Below, one piece after another: positions 13,879-14,021 of a stretch of 14,021 nt of DNA. Every line of letters begins with the position of its first letter. Position 1 is the stretch's first letter. The DNA comes from Candidatus Nitrosopolaris rasttigaisensis. Its GTDB lineage: Archaea; Thermoproteota; Nitrososphaeria; Nitrososphaerales; Nitrososphaeraceae. The notes below the pieces were generated by a model. The model had not been told where the DNA came from. It ran no database searches and saw only the letters and a program-made list of their open reading frames with translations. The stretch is from the NCBI GenBank assembly GCA_933226995.1, contig CAKOFP010000325.1, positions 1-14,021 on the forward strand, given 5' to 3'. The translations under genes were made by a program, and so were the position numbers.

Positions 13879-14021
13879 TGTAATTCTTTAACCTCCTCCT
13901 TACGTTTCGACCTATTAATAAGGTACATAATTCCAAAGAAAAGTAGTATACCAAAAGATAGTGGTTCTAGTATCGCTTTAGCTAATAAACTAAAACCAAG
14001 GGCACCGGCAAAATGGTATAT
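13875..14021 (-). CDS. Membrane protein, N-terminal half, cut by the window edge (cassette copy 3)
   Basis: A minus-strand frame enters at 14021 and ends at TGA 13877-13875. Its 48 visible residues (YHFAGALGFSLLAKAILEPL, then SFGILLFFGIMYLI and a basic tail ending KEVKELQ-like) match residues about 45-90 of the protein at 12202-12834, where YHIVGFYGLTLL and FEPLSVAVLIFFGI occur. It carries helices 2 (end) and 3. It stops where the fused copy has its central loop and overlaps the downstream half by four bases. The 5' end lies outside the window. Confidence 0.7.
   Translation of the reverse strand: MYHFAGALGFSLLAKAILEPLSFGILLFFGIMYLINRSKRKEEVKELQ
13891..13900 (-). promoter_or_regulatory. Ribosome binding site of the C-terminal half-gene
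   Basis: The minus strand reads AGGAGGAGGT, 12 bases before the ATG at 13878. It lies inside the last codons of the upstream half-gene (Lys-Glu-Glu-Val). Such a site is not needed in a fused gene and supports real two-gene organisation. Confidence 0.55.

Noticed and set aside
1..14021. Looked for CRISPR arrays, restriction, toxin-antitoxin or phage genes
   Set aside because: No regularly spaced repeats and no recognisable nuclease, integrase, capsid or toxin family were found.

Overview
The window is AT-rich archaeal DNA, most likely from an ammonia-oxidising thaumarchaeon (class Nitrososphaeria, perhaps a Nitrosocosmicus-like lineage). The lineage is inferred from gene content and style, not from a marker gene. 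Several genes start with TTG or GTG about 25-30 bases after a TATA-like box, the layout expected of leaderless archaeal mRNAs. The phosphate genes are of archaeal type, including an AbrB-PhoU fusion. Spacers are long and carry decayed coding sequence.

Layout. (1) 1-560: the 3' end of a winged-helix regulator gene, facing the wreck of a small membrane-protein gene. (2) 669-3714: a run of an exopolyphosphatase-family gene (Ppx/GppA) and two tandem thymidylate-kinase-like P-loop genes. (3) 3732-6819: a phosphate block made of a decayed pstA remnant, intact pstB, phoU and an AbrB-PhoU fusion. No intact pstS, pstC or pstA lies in the window. (4) 6963-7406: a HIT-family hydrolase on the minus strand, followed by a long spacer with a possible decayed ORF. 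(5) 8102-9483: a 50-residue unknown protein whose stop overlaps the start of a soluble histidine kinase. (6) 9525-11266, minus strand: acylphosphatase and a PLP-dependent diaminopimelate-decarboxylase-like enzyme. (7) 11267-14021: spacer, a 56-residue possible winged-helix protein, and two more copies of the membrane-protein family seen at the left end. One copy is intact and fused. The other is divided into two coupled half-genes and sits next to a decayed regulator.

How the parts relate. Regions 2 and 3 look like a phosphate and polyphosphate block: Ppx removes phosphate from polyphosphate chains, and PstB and the PhoU proteins belong to phosphate import and its control. The role of the kinase-like pair is unknown; both lack usual thymidylate kinase motifs and one has an altered Walker A lysine. 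The two window ends carry the same cassette, a regulator on + facing a membrane protein on -, in direct orientation. Four cassette parts are broken, decayed or split, which suggests a gene family that expands and decays. No rRNA, tRNA, CRISPR array, insertion sequence or integrase was recognised.
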